Below are positions 8,489 through 18,000 of a stretch of DNA of 64,000 nt, piece after piece (position 1 is the first letter of the stretch; the number at the start of each line of letters is the position of its first letter). The notes beneath the pieces are model-generated. The model did not search any database, was not told where the DNA came from, and saw nothing but the letters and a program-made list of their open reading frames with translations. Both the position numbers and the translations under genes were made by a program. Origin of the DNA: Chitinivibrionales bacterium (GTDB lineage Bacteria > Fibrobacterota > Chitinivibrionia > Chitinivibrionales > FEN-1185); the NCBI GenBank assembly GCA_035516255.1, contig DATJAL010000025.1:62001-126000 (forward strand). The letters are read 5' to 3'.

Positions 8489-8638
8489 GAAATAAACCGG
8501 TTTTTTCTTCTCGCCGCACAACCGTTCTTATACGTCCTGTCAAGGAACATTAAAACATTCGTTGCCATTTTTTCGTGAGTATGGCATAATCAATGAGCGG
8601 GTTGACAACTCATAAAACCGGTAAAAAGAGAACCGCCG

Positions 8639-9007
8639 ATGCCGTTTTCCATTTCATACGATCCTAATGACGGGATTGTCTGCGTGCAGATTTCCGGCGA
8701 TGCCACGCATGAGGCCTACTGCGGTTTTCGCGACGAGGCGCTGCGGATGTACCGCGAAAAATCATGTTCATGCCTCCTTGTTGACCTGAGAAACCTGGTC
8801 ACCTCGAAGAGCTCGATACTCACCTGCTTTGATTTCGGGCAATCTTTCGCGCATGTTTTGCCGCACCTCCGGATCGCCCATGTGCTGCCGGAGGACGAAA
8901 AATCCAGGAACGACGTGGTTTTCACCTCAACGGTGGGCGCGAACCGGGGGCTGATATCAAAGGAATTCATGACGGTTGAAGAGGCGAAGCAATGGCAGAT
9001 GGAGTGA
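8639..9007 (+). CDS. Small STAS/SpoIIAA-like protein
   Basis: A 122-residue soluble protein. The alternating beta/alpha pattern (ISYDPNDGIVCVQISGDATHEAY; SCLLVDLRNL; LRIAHVLPED) looks like the SpoIIAA/STAS-like fold found in small regulatory or lipid-binding proteins. There is no clear phosphorylatable serine motif, so the assignment rests on fold pattern alone. No signal peptide or membrane segment. It lies alone between two other small genes and its function is unknown. Confidence 0.6.
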   Translation: MPFSISYDPNDGIVCVQISGDATHEAYCGFRDEALRMYREKSCSCLLVDLRNLVTSKSSILTCFDFGQSFAHVLPHLRIAHVLPEDEKSRNDVVFTSTVGANRGLISKEFMTVEEAKQWQME

Positions 9008-9049
9008 CTGCGCGAATAACTATACCTGATATTTTCTTAGGTTTCTCCT

Positions 9050-9508
9050 ATGTCCTTTTGGATCCACAAAACCGATAAAAATGGTAAAGGGTATTATTAT
9101 CTCTCTTCAGCGCATCTTGTTCTTGGCTTGCCGGTACCAATAATTATTGTTGGAATAATGGTCTCCTTCGTACTTCCGAAATTCCTAGACTCTCACAGAA
9201 TTGTTTTAGCAAAAGTTCAAGCGGAGAAAATGGGGCTTACGGTCTTGACTGATAATAGTAAAATCAACACGGATCAGAAGCAGATAATCGGCAATCTGCG
9301 GGGATATATTTCAGAAAATCATCTTGATCCAAAATATTTTTACATTGATATAAAACAAATCAATCCGAAAAACAATTCTTTTGATTTGTGGCACATCAGC
9401 GCATTTTTTCCGGAAAACCGGGGCATGAAGGGAAATCCTGGCGGGTTGTGCCGGACATTATATACTGATTCATCAGGGCATATCATAAATCAATTACTTT
9501 GGAAATAA
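9050..9508 (+). CDS. Membrane-anchored hypothetical protein
   Basis: Not recognised. One strong hydrophobic span lies near the N-terminus (LVLGLPVPIIIVGIMVSFVLP, about residues 24-44), followed by a roughly 105-residue domain that would lie outside the membrane. That domain has no cysteine pairs or catalytic signature. The coding sequence is AT-rich relative to its neighbours, and the ribosome site is weak. The radical SAM gene begins about 20 bases after its stop, so the two may be co-transcribed. Confidence 0.6.
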   Translation: MSFWIHKTDKNGKGYYYLSSAHLVLGLPVPIIIVGIMVSFVLPKFLDSHRIVLAKVQAEKMGLTVLTDNSKINTDQKQIIGNLRGYISENHLDPKYFYIDIKQINPKNNSFDLWHISAFFPENRGMKGNPGGLCRTLYTDSSGHIINQLLWK

Positions 9509-9529
9509 TGAGCGAATTTTTTCGTGACC

Positions 9530-10882
9530 ATGCCTACCCTTCTCCTCATCACCGCATCCTCCCCCGAAATCCGACGCATCAGAAAGCCGCGCGTGCTCAA
9601 TTTCCAGCAGATCACCATGCCCTATCTTGCCGCGCGGGTGCCCGGTCATTGGCGGGTTTTTCACGTTGACGAAGAAGCGGAAAAAATCGATTGGAACGCG
9701 AAGCCCGACGTGGTCGGCATCACCTTTCACACGCCGAGCGCGTATCATGCGTACGAGATCGCCGCGCATTTCAGGTCGCGTGGCGCGTGCGTGGCGCTGG
9801 GCGGCCCGCACGTGACGCTCGTGCCCGAAGAGGCGCAGCAGCATGGCGATGTGATTTTCATCGGCGAGGCCGAAGGCCTGTGGGAGAAATTCCTGAGGGA
9901 GTATGAAGCCGGGGTTTGCTCTCGCGTTTATCAACAGACAGCCGCGCCGCCGCTCGAAAACATTCCCATGGCCCGCAAGGGATTGTTCCACCGGCGCGAT
10001 CGCACAAGCGGCGTTCTCTTTGCCACGCGCGGCTGCCCGCATTGCTGCGATTTCTGCACCGTTGCCGTGATGTACTGTCACGGGCTGCGCAGAAGGCCCG
10101 TTGCCGAGGTCGCGGCCGAATACGGTTCGTTCAAGGGCAAGGTGATTATTTTCTGGGACGACAACATCGCCGGCGACATGGCATACGCCAAGGAACTGTT
10201 CGCCGCCATTGCTCCCCATAAAAAATGGTGGAGCAGCCAGGCGGCCGTTCAGGCGGGAAAAGACGAGGGTTTTCTGGAGGCGGCCAAAGCCAGCGGGTGC
10301 AGGCAGTTGTTTCTGGGGCTGGAGTCCATTTCCCAGCCGAGCATGAGCGGGGTGAACAAGGGGTTCAACCGCGTGGAGGAATACGCGGAGATCATCGGGC
10401 GCATTCATGCGCACGGCATCGCAGTGCAGGCCGGGATCGTTTTCGGGTTTGACAACGACACGCCCGAGATATTCCGCGACACGCTTGACTTTCTAGAAAA
10501 GACCGGCGTGCAGAACGCGACGTTCAACATTTTGACGCCGTTCCCGGGCACGCCGCTTTTCAGCAGGCTCGAGGCGCAAGGCCGCATCGTGACGCGCGAC
10601 TGGCGGAAGTACAACAGCCGCAATGATGTGGTCTTTTTGCCAAAGCTTATGAGCGCGGCCGAACTGTCGGCCGGTTTCCGATATGCAAACGAACGGTTTT
10701 ATTCACCCGCCTGCATTGTCAAACGGGCGCTGCGCTCGCCCGTTCAGGCATGGTGGACAATGCCGCTGAATATGGCGTACCGGCATCGATGGAGGAAGAT
10801 GGCACACTATGCCGGTCAAACGTCCGGAACGGTCCCGGTCGCCTTTCCTACTCCAGCTCCAAGCATTTTAACAAGCAAATGA
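9530..10882 (+). CDS. B12-binding-domain radical SAM protein
   Basis: Iron-sulfur enzyme that cleaves S-adenosylmethionine to start radical chemistry. The N-terminal 130 residues form a cobalamin-binding-type Rossmann domain (DVVGITFHTPSAYHAYEIAA; GGPHVTL; GEAE). The radical SAM core follows, with cysteines C169, C173 and C176 in GCPHCCDFC binding the 4Fe-4S cluster. The segments FWDDNI, FLGLESIS and PFPGTPL are typical of the BchE/HpnP/HpnJ-like branch. At 450 aa it is normal length. The ATG at 9530 is preferred over a GTG at 9524. Members of this branch methylate or rearrange lipids, tetrapyrroles and other products; nothing nearby identifies the substrate. Confidence 0.85.
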   Translation: MPTLLLITASSPEIRRIRKPRVLNFQQITMPYLAARVPGHWRVFHVDEEAEKIDWNAKPDVVGITFHTPSAYHAYEIAAHFRSRGACVALGGPHVTLVPEEAQQHGDVIFIGEAEGLWEKFLREYEAGVCSRVYQQTAAPPLENIPMARKGLFHRRDRTSGVLFATRGCPHCCDFCTVAVMYCHGLRRRPVAEVAAEYGSFKGKVIIFWDDNIAGDMAYAKELFAAIAPHKKWWSSQAAVQAGKDEGFLEAAKASGCRQLFLGLESISQPSMSGVNKGFNRVEEYAEIIGRIHAHGIAVQAGIVFGFDNDTPEIFRDTLDFLEKTGVQNATFNILTPFPGTPLFSRLEAQGRIVTRDWRKYNSRNDVVFLPKLMSAAELSAGFRYANERFYSPACIVKRALRSPVQAWWTMPLNMAYRHRWRKMAHYAGQTSGTVPVAFPTPAPSILTSK

Positions 10883-11018
10883 AACAACGGCCTCGTCGAT
10901 TTTTTCCGCCTCATGTTTGAGATATTGTTGATAATACCGGATATATTTTTAATAATTCCCGTTCGGATTATGAACCGGTTTTTTCCAAACCTCTTGACAG
11001 CACCATGAGGGAAAAATC

Positions 11019-11426
11019 ATGGCCACTATCGGCGTTTGCGGCGACAATTGCGACGTATGCCCCCGGTACCATGCCACTAAATCCGGCAAGATTGAGGATT
11101 TGGAAAAAATAAAGTCATTATACGTCCGACTCGGCATGCGCAAGGAATCCTCCCTTGCTGCCGAACTGGCCTGCAACAGCTGTTCGCCGGAAAAGCCGTG
11201 TGCTTATCCTGATTTGTTGCAGTGCGCAAATTCCAAGAGGATGAAAAATTGCGGATTTTGCTGCGAATATCCATGCGGAAAGATAAACGCCGTTTTCGCG
11301 AAAACCGATTCATGGCTGGATGCAATACAGGGTAGCTGCACAGAAGAAGAATTTCAGATGCTGGCAAAGGCGTTCGGTAAGAAGAAATGTTATCTGGACG
11401 AAATTCATAAAGAAAAACATTCCTGA
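11019..11426 (+). CDS. Cysteine-rich DUF3795-like protein
   Basis: A 135-residue protein with eleven cysteines, including GVCGDNCDVCPRY at the N-terminus, CNSC…CAYPDLLQC in the middle and CGFCCEYPC further on. This matches the DUF3795 family of presumed metal-binding proteins with no known activity. It has no signal peptide, so the cysteines more likely hold zinc or an Fe-S cluster in the cytoplasm than form disulfides. The gene stands alone; the next gene starts 39 bases after its stop and could be co-transcribed. Confidence 0.72.
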   Translation: MATIGVCGDNCDVCPRYHATKSGKIEDLEKIKSLYVRLGMRKESSLAAELACNSCSPEKPCAYPDLLQCANSKRMKNCGFCCEYPCGKINAVFAKTDSWLDAIQGSCTEEEFQMLAKAFGKKKCYLDEIHKEKHS

Positions 11427-11465
11427 CCTATCCCATCATTTTATAACCGCGATTGGATCAAATTC

Positions 11466-11894
11466 ATGAAAAATTTCTTTGCCGTCATCCCTAGTGTTCT
11501 TTACCTCATCGTCGGCGTCATTTCATTGACCATGGCGCAAAAATCCCTGTTTGCAATAAATTTCCTGCCTTTTCATGAACATGCCGCCGGCGGGTCATTC
11601 AACGCGCTGAGCAAAGGACTGCAACAAGTCATCCTCGCCTTAATGGAAACAACGGGCCTCGGCTTCTTGATTGCCGGCATATTATTGATCCTCTCTCCGC
11701 TCCTATTCATATTCAAGGCCGGTACATTGGTAAAAATCGAAATTCCTTCCCTGTGCGCGCTGTATTCCCTTGGATTGTGTCTGACCAACCTTCGCTTTCA
11801 CCGGAATACCGGCGCGGACACACCGTGGAAAGGCTCGCTGATTGCGGCGGTGCTGATTATCGTCGGCATTGTGCTGTCAAGCTTTTCATTTTAA
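11466..11894 (+). CDS. Four-span membrane protein, unknown
   Basis: Not recognised. Four hydrophobic segments can be seen in 142 residues: AVIPSVLYLIVGVISLTMA near the N-terminus, TGLGFLIAGILLILSPLLFI in the middle, a weaker SLCALYSLGLCL, and SLIAAVLIIVGIVLSSF at the C-terminus. No charged residues are conserved within the spans in a way that would suggest a transporter. The pattern resembles small DoxX- or YrdB-like membrane proteins, but I see no diagnostic motif. Confidence 0.6.
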   Translation: MKNFFAVIPSVLYLIVGVISLTMAQKSLFAINFLPFHEHAAGGSFNALSKGLQQVILALMETTGLGFLIAGILLILSPLLFIFKAGTLVKIEIPSLCALYSLGLCLTNLRFHRNTGADTPWKGSLIAAVLIIVGIVLSSFSF

Positions 11895-11947
11895 ACGGCT
11901 GGATCTCGGGTGAAAGCCGGGCACTTCCTTAATCAAACCTGAAAAGC

Positions 11948-11978
11948 AAAAAAAAGTCCTACCGGAATCCGGCAGGAC
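11948..11978 (-). terminator. Rho-independent terminator of the 12003-12797 gene
   Basis: On the minus strand a ten-base stem (GTCCTGCCGG / CCGGTAGGAC, one mismatch) with a three-base loop is followed by eight consecutive T. It starts 24 bases after the stop of the secreted protein gene at 12003. Confidence 0.85.
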
Positions 11979-12002
11979 CTAAAAAGCCAAGCACAATCCA
12001 TT

Positions 12003-12797
12003 TTACATTTCCGGGGCGAAATCATCGCTCCCGCCGTCGATGAACGGCAACGGCCGGGGCGGCACTTGCGCGAATTCATAATAGATGGTCAGGACATCGG
12101 CGGTATGATACATGCCCGCGTCATAATGAAACTCAACATCGACCACGTTGTTGTTCTCCCGGTTGCCCATGCCCGTGCCGGCCCTGCTGGATTTTTCCTG
12201 CCTTGACTCGTCCGCCGCAGCCGATCGTGCCGCCGAAGGCGCGCCTGCGAGGAACTTGTCCTTTTTGCACTCCTCTTCCCTTTGGGCAAACGGTGTGGGC
12301 GGGCGGAGGACCGCGTCGAGCTCGGCGCGGTTCCAGAAATAGGCGACACCGATAACGCCGAGGTTCCGGATGTAATTCTTATTGTCGCGGCTTCCTTTCC
12401 AGTCCGCATAGGAATTGCCTTGGTCGGTAAAAATGAACCGCCGCAAAGACCCGCGGTCAGTCTGCCATCCGCGGAGGGTGAGCGACGAATTCGCGTCAAT
12501 CATCCATTTCTGCGCTTTTTCCGGCGTGGTCCGCTTGCCGTCTATGGTATTGAGGCCGTCAATGGTCACCGCCACCGCCACCCTGACCGGAAGCGGGTTA
12601 TTGATGACTATTGAATATTCCGATCCCGGCTGCACCTGCAGCCAGGGCCTGCCGTTCTTTCTGACTTCCGGGAAACTTCCGTAATCGTTTGCGATGACCC
12701 GGGATTCGAAGTTGTAACCCTGAAAACGGGTGGTCGCCGCATCGGCGGAAGAAAGGAGTGCGGCGCAGATCCCGCAGAGAACTAGGCGCTTGAACAT
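12003..12797 (-). CDS. Secreted protein of a conserved uncharacterised family
   Basis: Begins with a signal peptide (MFKRLVLCGICAALLSSADA-A) behind a strong AAGGAGGTT ribosome site. Residues 25-150 form a compact beta-rich domain: GSEYSIVINNPLPVRVAVAV, IDGLNTIDGK, LRGWQTD, RRFIFTDQGNSYA. This pattern (GxEY.i.v.N….v.vaVdGLN.idg…gW) occurs in a widespread family of exported bacterial proteins with no assigned function. The region from about 170 to 215 is charged and low in complexity, and the C-terminus returns to beta pattern. The family identification is from memory of the motif and is tentative. It has its own terminator and forms a single-gene unit. Confidence 0.65.
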   Translation of the reverse strand: MFKRLVLCGICAALLSSADAATTRFQGYNFESRVIANDYGSFPEVRKNGRPWLQVQPGSEYSIVINNPLPVRVAVAVTIDGLNTIDGKRTTPEKAQKWMIDANSSLTLRGWQTDRGSLRRFIFTDQGNSYADWKGSRDNKNYIRNLGVIGVAYFWNRAELDAVLRPPTPFAQREEECKKDKFLAGAPSAARSAAADESRQEKSSRAGTGMGNRENNNVVDVEFHYDAGMYHTADVLTIYYEFAQVPPRPLPFIDGGSDDFAPEM

Positions 12798-13044
12798 AGA
12801 ACCTCCTTGAAAAAGTGATTGGTTGTTTTCATTGCCCTTATACCGTTTTGGACAGAGCAGAACGGAAAAAGTTCCATGAAATTGAAACGGAGGGATTTTG
12901 AGGAAAATCCAAGAAGGTCGAACATACTTGGATGAGGCCGGAATGAAGATATTTTTTAATTAAGGAGAAAAAGATCTCAATCGGCAAACTGCGGTCAAGG
13001 TATATGCTAGGACAAACGCGCTTGATGGTCGCTTTTTTCCAACA

Positions 13045-13539
13045 CTATTTATGCGACGCAATAAACTTCGCGAGTATATCCTGAGAGGTTCCTGCGCCGA
13101 TGTCGAACCATTTGCGGGAGAAATTCGTAATCGATTTCTTAAATTTTGTCCCCTTTGCATCGGCCCAATACACCACCCGCATCACAGGCCTTGATTTAGT
13201 GAGCGGGACGTTGAATTCGTACTGGAGCTCGCAGACCAGGCACTTCTTTTTGTAGGTGTTCACATTATCGAAATAGGCGATGAGGCATTTGTAGGTCCCC
13301 CGGGGGGTCGTGACGATGCTGTTCTTGACATATGCGCATAACGGGTTCTTGTCGGCGGCTTCGGTGCCGCCCTTGAGCGCACCGTCGGTTTTTGTCCACA
13401 CGCTCTCCGGGAATACCACCGCCGCCACCTTGGCCTCCACCTCGAGAAACACGGAGGATTTCGGGCAGCGCTCCGACGAGCACTGGCCAAAAACGCAATT
13501 CGCCATCACAACAAGCAAAACGGCGGCAAGTTTTTTCAT
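13045..13539 (-). CDS. Small secreted protein, unknown
   Basis: Not recognised. A signal peptide (MKKLAAVLLVVMANCVFG) precedes a 146-residue mature protein with six cysteines; CSSERC lies at the mature N-terminus and CLVC in the middle, so disulfides in the periplasm are likely. The ATG at 13539 has AAGGGGATGTT in front; an upstream in-frame start at 13620 would add 27 non-signal residues and is rejected. A sigma70-like promoter lies at 13609-13637. It is separated from the other secreted gene at 12003 by about 250 bases, so it is probably its own transcript. Confidence 0.62.
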   Translation of the reverse strand: MKKLAAVLLVVMANCVFGQCSSERCPKSSVFLEVEAKVAAVVFPESVWTKTDGALKGGTEAADKNPLCAYVKNSIVTTPRGTYKCLIAYFDNVNTYKKKCLVCELQYEFNVPLTKSRPVMRVVYWADAKGTKFKKSITNFSRKWFDIGAGTSQDILAKFIASHK

Positions 13540-13608
13540 AACATCCCCTTGCAAAACGATTTTGCCGCCCAGCCGGTCAATTTCCGGCGTGGAAGGCTGC
13601 ACTATGGT

Positions 13609-13637
13609 AAAATAAAGCATGTCTTTGTTTCTGTCAA
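13609..13637 (-). promoter_or_regulatory. Sigma70-like promoter for the 13045-13539 gene
   Basis: Minus strand: perfect -35 TTGACA (13637-13632), a 17-base spacer and -10 TATTTT (13614-13609). This places the transcript start about 60 bases before the ATG. Confidence 0.6.
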
Positions 13638-13639
13638 CT

Positions 13640-14049
13640 TTGACAAATCGAACTATCCGTTATTGGTTTCCGGGCAGGACACGTGCATTTCAATGTTGGC
13701 CGCTACCATCCGGGCAGATAATAAAATTAAGCGCCATGGAAGAACCGTTGAAATCCCGGCAATAGTAAGAACTCCATTACTAATTATCACATTTTATCAC
13801 AATTCGGATTTATCAATTATGAGAACATTTCTCATCCTTGAGAAGTTTTCCAGCTGGTGCAAATCCCCAATATCTTTATTTTTAAATTGTTTAAGAGATT
13901 TTCGCTTTATCGAATTCTCCTCGCTTTTTAATGCATGACATGAATGGTATGGCAGTTGCTGATTCCAATATGCTTTTCAGATTCACGCCCTCAAAGATCA
14001 GTAATATTTTTACACCGGTATCCGACATTATTTTGGAAGGTTTCCGCAA
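13640..14049. other. Gene-free interval, 410 bases
   Basis: AT-rich sequence between the divergent small secreted protein and lpxA. Short open frames here (for example 13549-13938 on the plus strand) lack ribosome sites and protein-like composition. I see no repeat copy, RNA gene or terminator. The TGGAAGG ribosome site of lpxA lies at its right end. Confidence 0.5.
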
Positions 14050-14844
14050 ATGGACATTCATCCTACCGCCGTTATTGATCCGGATGCCCGATTGGCCAGC
14101 GGAGTCGTTGTCGGCCCTTATGTGGTGATTGAAAGCGGAGTGACGATCGGCCCCCGCACCACAATAGGGGCTCATGCGATTATCCACCGTTTTGTACGAA
14201 TGGGGGAAGATAACCGCGTGCATCCGAACGCCATCATCGGCGGATTGCCGCAGGACATTTCTTTTACGGGAAAAGAAACCTGGGTTGAGATCGCCAATCG
14301 TAATGTTTTCCGGGAGGGCGTTACAGTCAACCGGTCCACTACACCGGACGCACCAACAAAAATCGGATCGGACTGCCTGCTCATGGCAAACGTACACGTC
14401 GCCCACGATTGTTGCCTCGGCGACCGGGTCATTCTCGCCAATAACACGGCGCTCGGGGGCCATGTGAAAATCGAAGATTTGGCGTTTATCGGCGGTGGAG
14501 TCGTGGTACACCAGTTTTGCAGGATAGGATCGCTCGCAATGGTGGCGGGATTCATCGCCGTCCGCCAGGACGTGCTCCCCTATTGCATGGTTGCGGGAAC
14601 GCCGGTGCGGCATTACCGTCTCAACACCATCGGCCTGCGGAGAAACGGCATCACCGGCGAACGTTATCACGCACTTGAAACAGCGTTCCGCGCGCTGCGC
14701 GACGGAAGAAACCCGGGCCCCGGCGCAGCATTTCCGGAGGTGGAACACCTTCGGCGGTGGCGAGCGCAGCCTTCGCGGCGCGGCGTTTATCGTTTCTTTC
14801 GTCCTGAATCAAAGACGGTTGAAGCAGAGCTACTTACATTTTAG
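14050..14844 (+). CDS. lpxA: UDP-N-acetylglucosamine O-acyltransferase (lipid A synthesis)
   Basis: First enzyme of lipid A synthesis: moves a 3-hydroxyacyl chain from acyl carrier protein to the 3-OH of UDP-GlcNAc. The left-handed beta-helix is visible as hexapeptide repeats (I/V-x-P-x-A-x) over residues 1-190. The catalytic histidine is H119 in HVAHDC, and GLPQDISFTGKET plus NVFREGVTVNRST are the substrate-loop blocks. The C-terminal helical part is present, for a total of 264 aa. Normally lpxA sits with lpxD, fabZ and lpxB; here it is alone beside a large penicillin-binding protein, so it could be a second copy or the only one, displaced. Confidence 0.93.
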   Translation: MDIHPTAVIDPDARLASGVVVGPYVVIESGVTIGPRTTIGAHAIIHRFVRMGEDNRVHPNAIIGGLPQDISFTGKETWVEIANRNVFREGVTVNRSTTPDAPTKIGSDCLLMANVHVAHDCCLGDRVILANNTALGGHVKIEDLAFIGGGVVVHQFCRIGSLAMVAGFIAVRQDVLPYCMVAGTPVRHYRLNTIGLRRNGITGERYHALETAFRALRDGRNPGPGAAFPEVEHLRRWRAQPSRRGVYRFFRPESKTVEAELLTF

Positions 14845-15048
14845 GAAAACATGCCGGACGGCACAGACCCGCCCACCTGATACCGCGTCTGCGAAATTTT
14901 CCCTTCTCCCGCGTGCGGCGATTAGTCATCTTCTTTTACTTTTCGGTTTCGCATTTTCATTCCCAAATCCGACGTTGCGCCGCCATCTGTGGCATTTTGC
15001 TTGCTCATTTTTTCCTGATTAGTCATCAGTCAATACGAGGCGCTCGCG

Positions 15049-18000
15049 ATGCCAGTACTGCAGCTCATTAAAAAGAAGGCCACCTCAGTGTTGCCGCGCC
15101 GCCCGGTTACCGAAGCCCGGGAGAAAAGCGATCGGCCTGTGCAAACCACCAGGCATTATTTCCCGATTTTCCACACCGTGGCAATGCAGTGGAGCCAGGA
15201 TTACCGGCGCGATCAGTCTGTTCCCGCCCGACAAAGAAAAATATGGTCCCGGCCGCTCTGCACGCCCGCGTTCACTGCCGCCGCGGCAATCGCTACGGTG
15301 CTGCTTGTCTTTGTGGAATTGACCTTCTCGCCGTTTGAGGAATGGTATTTCACGCGGCTTGCCAAAAAGTGCACCTTCACCGTTGAGCAGGGGCCTTCCA
15401 CGAGCATCCGGTTTCCCGCAAACGGCCCCTATGACTTGCGGCTCGGCTACAGCAGAATACCAGGATTTATCGCGGCATTGTCAAGCGCCGGGTTTGCCGT
15501 TGTGCGCCAGGCAAGAATTTCGCCCGAAATGGGCGCCGCTTTCGACCACGGCTATAACCTGCCATTCAATGAAAAACAGCAGGCCGGCATGACCATGCGC
15601 GACAAGAACGGCCGCATCATTTTTCAATCGCTGTTTCCTTCCCCGGTCTATGCATCCTTCGACTCGATCCCGGACATCACCGTCAAGTCGCTCCTTGCCA
15701 TCGAGGACAAGAAACTGCTTGACCGACGCCATCCTTCGCTCAACCCCGCGGTGAACTGGCAACGGTTTTTTCTTGCCGCTTTCCGGTACGCCGAGTCCAG
15801 ACTGGGCATCCGCTCCCGCGTGCCGGGCGCAAGCACCCTCGCAACGCAAATGGAAAAATACCGCCATTCAAGCCGGGGAAAAACGTCGGGGGCCTCGGAA
15901 AAATTCCGGCAAATGAAATCCGCTTCGCTTCTGGCCTACCGCGGGGGCGGCAACACGGTTCCGGCGCGCAGGGAAATCACTCTCCAATATATCAACACTT
16001 CGCCCCTCGGTGCCGTTCCGGGTTACGGCGAGATATTCGGGCTCGGCGAAGGCCTCCGCAGCCTGTACGGCGTGAATTTCGATTCTGTCAATGCTGCGCT
16101 CCGCGGGGACGGTACAGCGTCCCTCGAAACGCGGGCGCGTTACTTTCGCATGGTCCTGAGCCTGCTGTTCGCCCACCAGCGCCCCGGATTTTACCTCGGC
16201 TCCCATCCCGACGCGCTGGCGAGGAAAACCGACGCCTATCTGCGGCTGCTCGCAAACCGCGGCGTCGTTCCCGAGGCATTGTGCGACGCCGCGCTTTCGT
16301 GCCGCGTGAGCATCGGGCGTCCGGCGCAGGCCCTCGACCCGCCCGCGTTCCCCCTGCTCAAACCCGTCAACAGCGTGCTCGACCCGCTCGCCGAGATGCT
16401 CCCGGTGCGCACCGTGTACGACCTGGCCCGCCTTGACTGCGGCGTGGACTGCACCCTCGATTCGGCCGCCACGGCATACGCGACGGGGTTCTTCCGGAAC
16501 CTCGAAACCAGGCTGCCGTTCTTGGACTCGCTCGGACTCCGTGCGCCCAAGATGCTTGACAAAGGCGACCCGTCGGCGGCGATCTACAGCCTGATCCTTT
16601 TCGAACGGAAAAACGGCGTCAACATGGTCCGGGTCCAGGCCGACTCCTACGGCGCGCCCCTCAACTTTACCAGCGGCATCAGGCTCGATCTCGGATCGAC
16701 GGCAAAGCTGCGGACCCTCATCACCTACCTCGAGATCGTCGAGGACCTTCACCGGCGGTTCTCCGCTTTCGGCAAAAAGGAGCTTGCCGCCCTTGCCCCG
16801 CGCGACCGCCTCAGCGCCTGGGGGAAGTCGTACCTGCTCGCGGCGGCGGACACAAGCCTCGGCGCCATGCTTGACGCCGCCCTTGACCGTACGTATTCGG
16901 CAAGCCCGCACGAAGTTTTTTTCACCGCGGGTGGAGTGCACCAGTTCGAAAACTTCGACCGCGGAGACGACGGCCGCATCGTGTCGGTGCGGGAGGCGTT
17001 CAAATTCTCGATAAATCTCGCGTTTGTCAGAGTGATGCGCGACATCGTGGATTACTACATCGCGATGGCCCCGGGCACGGCGGACCTTTCGTCCACCGCC
17101 GGCGCGCAGGAATGGATGTATTACCTCAACCGGTTCATCGTTCTTGAAAGCGACGTGTTCCTCGCGGAATTCCACCGGCAGTTGAAGGCCGTTCCCCCCG
17201 GCAAAATGGCGGACACCCTCGTGGCGGAAATTCGGTCGTCGCCGCGCAGACTCGCCGCGATCTACTGCGCCGTTGAAAAAAACCCAGCCCCGGAAGGGCT
17301 CATGAAGTTCATGCAGCGCCACGGCATCACCGACACCTCGCTCGACAACGTCACGAGGCTGGTTAACAAAACGCAGGGATTCAGCCTTTCGGACCGCGGG
17401 TTTGTGGCCGGCATCCATCCGCTCAAGTTGCTGACCGCAGGCTATCTCGCGCAGAATCCCGGCGCATCCCTCGCCGCCCTTCGGCTCGCAAGCATTCCCT
17501 CGTTCCAGGACGCGTATAAATGGATTTACAGCCGCAACCGGATCTCGTTCCAGAGATCCCGCATCCGCATCATGCTCGAAACGGACGCCTTTGTGGCGAT
17601 CCTTCACAACTGGCAACGGCAGGGGTACCCCTTTGCCGAATTAACGCCGTCGTACGCCACGGCCATCGGCGCGTCGGCGGACCGTCCCTCGTCGCTTGCG
17701 CAGCTCGCCGGGATCATCCAAAACGGCGGCGTAAAACTGAAAACGGTGCGGATTGAACGCCTGACGTTCGGCGCGGGCACGCCCTACGAAACCGTGCTGA
17801 GCGACACGGGCGGGGACGCGAGCCGGGTTCTGTCGGAAGCGGTCGCGGCTAAGGTGCGCTCGTGCATGTTGGGCGTGGTGACGCAAGGCACGGCCGTGCG
17901 CGCCTGCAAGACTTTCGACGCGTCTACCGCCGTTGGGGGAAAGACCGGGACCGGCGACCACCGCCAGCGTTTTTTCGGGCCCGGCGGGGTCCTGAAAGGC

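Noticed and set aside
13549-13938. Possible gene in the interval before lpxA
   Set aside because: No ribosome site, overlaps the promoter of the secreted protein gene, and the protein has no regular composition.
15868-17616. 582-codon minus-strand frame over the large PBP gene
   Set aside because: Antisense shadow; the plus-strand protein has complete catalytic motifs.
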